Of a stretch of 12,133 nt of DNA, positions 11,482-12,133 are shown in pieces. Each line of letters begins with the position of its first letter. Within the stretch, counting starts at the first letter, position 1. The notes below the pieces were generated by a model, which worked only from the letters and a program-made list of their open reading frames with translations, made no database searches and was not told the DNA's origin. The stretch is from CAZPRQ01 sp964589415 (GTDB taxonomy: Bacteria; Patescibacteriota; Doudnabacteria; UBA920), in assembly GCA_964589415.1 (NCBI GenBank), contig CAZPRQ010000036.1:1-12133 (forward strand). Reading direction: 5' to 3'. The position numbers were made by a program, and so were the translations under genes.

Positions 11482-12030
11482 TTATGCCAGCTCATACTCC
11501 CATCCCGGCTGCCAAGATTTTGTTTTACGCCAATCCCCAGCCAAAGCTTCTTGCCAGCTAAAACCTTTAAGCAAAACGTCCAAAGCCAACTGCGGCGCTT
11601 TATGGGCCACAATAGCCACGCGCTTGCCGGAATAATTTTGTCTTAAAAATTCCAAAAAGTTAACCATTCTTCCTTTTACATCTTCGTAACTTTCTCCTTC
11701 GGGAAATTTGTCGTAAATGCACTCCTTTTCTTGCATAGGTTCAACCACTTCGGAAGGAGCGCCATTAAATTTGCCATAATTGCATTCTCGCAGCCTTTGG
11801 TCAGGAATTATTTTATACTTATTGCCCCAGGCAATGGTGGCGGAGTCTTTGGCGCGCTTAAGGTCTGAACAAAACACCGCGTCGAAGTGTTTGTCTTTTG
11901 TCAGCTCGGCTAATTCTTTTGACTGCCGCCGCCCCAACTCCGAAAGCTCCACGTCTTTCCACCCGGAAGAAATGCCGGCTTCGTTGTCTTTAGTGGTTCC
12001 ATGTACAAAATAGGTAATGTGTACGGACAT
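11482..12030 (-). CDS. Histidine phosphatase-superfamily protein with variant RHG motif
   Basis: The 182 residues follow the phosphoglycerate-mutase-like fold: catalytic His10 in YFVHGTTKDNEAGISSGW (7-24), ELSELGRRQSKELA (28-41), the SDLKRAKDSA motif with Arg59 (55-64), LRECNYGKFNG with Glu82 (80-90) and the second histidine H143 in VAIVAHKAP. In the usual LVRHGxT motif the residue before the catalytic His is Arg; here it is Val (VHG). After the second His, Lys replaces the usual Gly. Activity may thus be altered, though both histidines, Arg59 and Glu82 remain. I have a recollection of VHGTT variants in Patescibacteria, unchecked. Substrate unknown: sugar phosphate, nucleotide or protein are all possible. 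No Shine-Dalgarno site and no terminator are seen. It is separated from the pilin gene by 170-200 nt. Confidence 0.85.
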   Translation of the reverse strand: MSVHITYFVHGTTKDNEAGISSGWKDVELSELGRRQSKELAELTKDKHFDAVFCSDLKRAKDSATIAWGNKYKIIPDQRLRECNYGKFNGAPSEVVEPMQEKECIYDKFPEGESYEDVKGRMVNFLEFLRQNYSGKRVAIVAHKAPQLALDVLLKGFSWQEALAGDWRKTKSWQPGWEYELA

Positions 12031-12133
12031 AAAAAAATTTATGGTTATAAATATTTAAGCGTTAACACTATATACCCCGGGTAATTTCTATATTTGGCGT
12101 AAAGTCCCGGGTTACTTTTTTGCAAACTTTTAT

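Noticed and set aside
1..12133. Recoding of TGA as Gly or Trp, as in some CPR lineages
   Set aside because: All recognised proteins are complete without in-frame TGA, and Trp and Gly are coded normally; there is no sign of recoding in this window.

Overview
The window looks like chromosome of a bacterium with a compact genome, most likely a member of the Patescibacteria (Candidate Phyla Radiation). This assignment is inference from gene style: a PUA-less TruB with a YAGRLDP active-site loop, a GFTLIELLVVISIIGLLAS-type pilin, a short W-rich one-helix membrane protein, a DUF5666-type secreted protein, a histidine phosphatase starting YFVHGTT, and AT-rich intergenic repeats. I did not find a tRNA, rRNA, CRISPR array, transposase or phage gene. 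All sixteen genes I support, including one cut by the left edge, are on the minus strand, so the biological order runs from high to low coordinates. Fifteen stop codons are visible: eleven TAA, four TAG and no TGA.

Layout from the right edge leftwards: a histidine phosphatase-superfamily protein (11482-12030); a type IV pilin-like protein followed 5 nt later by a VTT/TVP38-family membrane protein (10161-11281); two separately promoted and terminated small zinc-ribbon genes (9806-10099 and 9170-9643); a 439-nt gene-poor stretch (8731-9169) holding a 237-bp element with inverted ends and a REP-like repeat; a previously easy-to-miss 52-residue membrane protein (8572-8730); a HAD hydrolase flanked by related AT-rich repeats (7695-8330); a malic enzyme (6349-7482); a secreted triple-DUF5666 protein and the ribosome-assembly GTPase RsgA as a likely pair (4286-6196); an ECF sigma factor and a membrane protein that is probably its anti-sigma factor (1990-4070); truB (1037-1771); a third small cassette coding a two-helix membrane protein (592-930); and finally a MazG-like nucleotide pyrophosphatase followed by the first 18 codons of another HAD phosphatase (1-432).

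The genes do not form one pathway. The envelope theme is the clearest (ECF sigma/anti-sigma, secreted DUF5666 protein, pilin, VTT protein, two small membrane proteins), mixed with housekeeping genes (truB, rsgA, malic enzyme, nucleotide hygiene). The features most worth a second look are the three small monocistronic cassettes that share the leader AAGGAGGCT while most neighbours lack a clear Shine-Dalgarno site, the paralogous CPYxxC zinc ribbons, the inverted-ended element at 8779-9015 with a nested palindromic repeat that recurs beside truB, and the unannotated 52-residue gene. I see no convincing multi-gene defence system or other novel multi-gene machine here.
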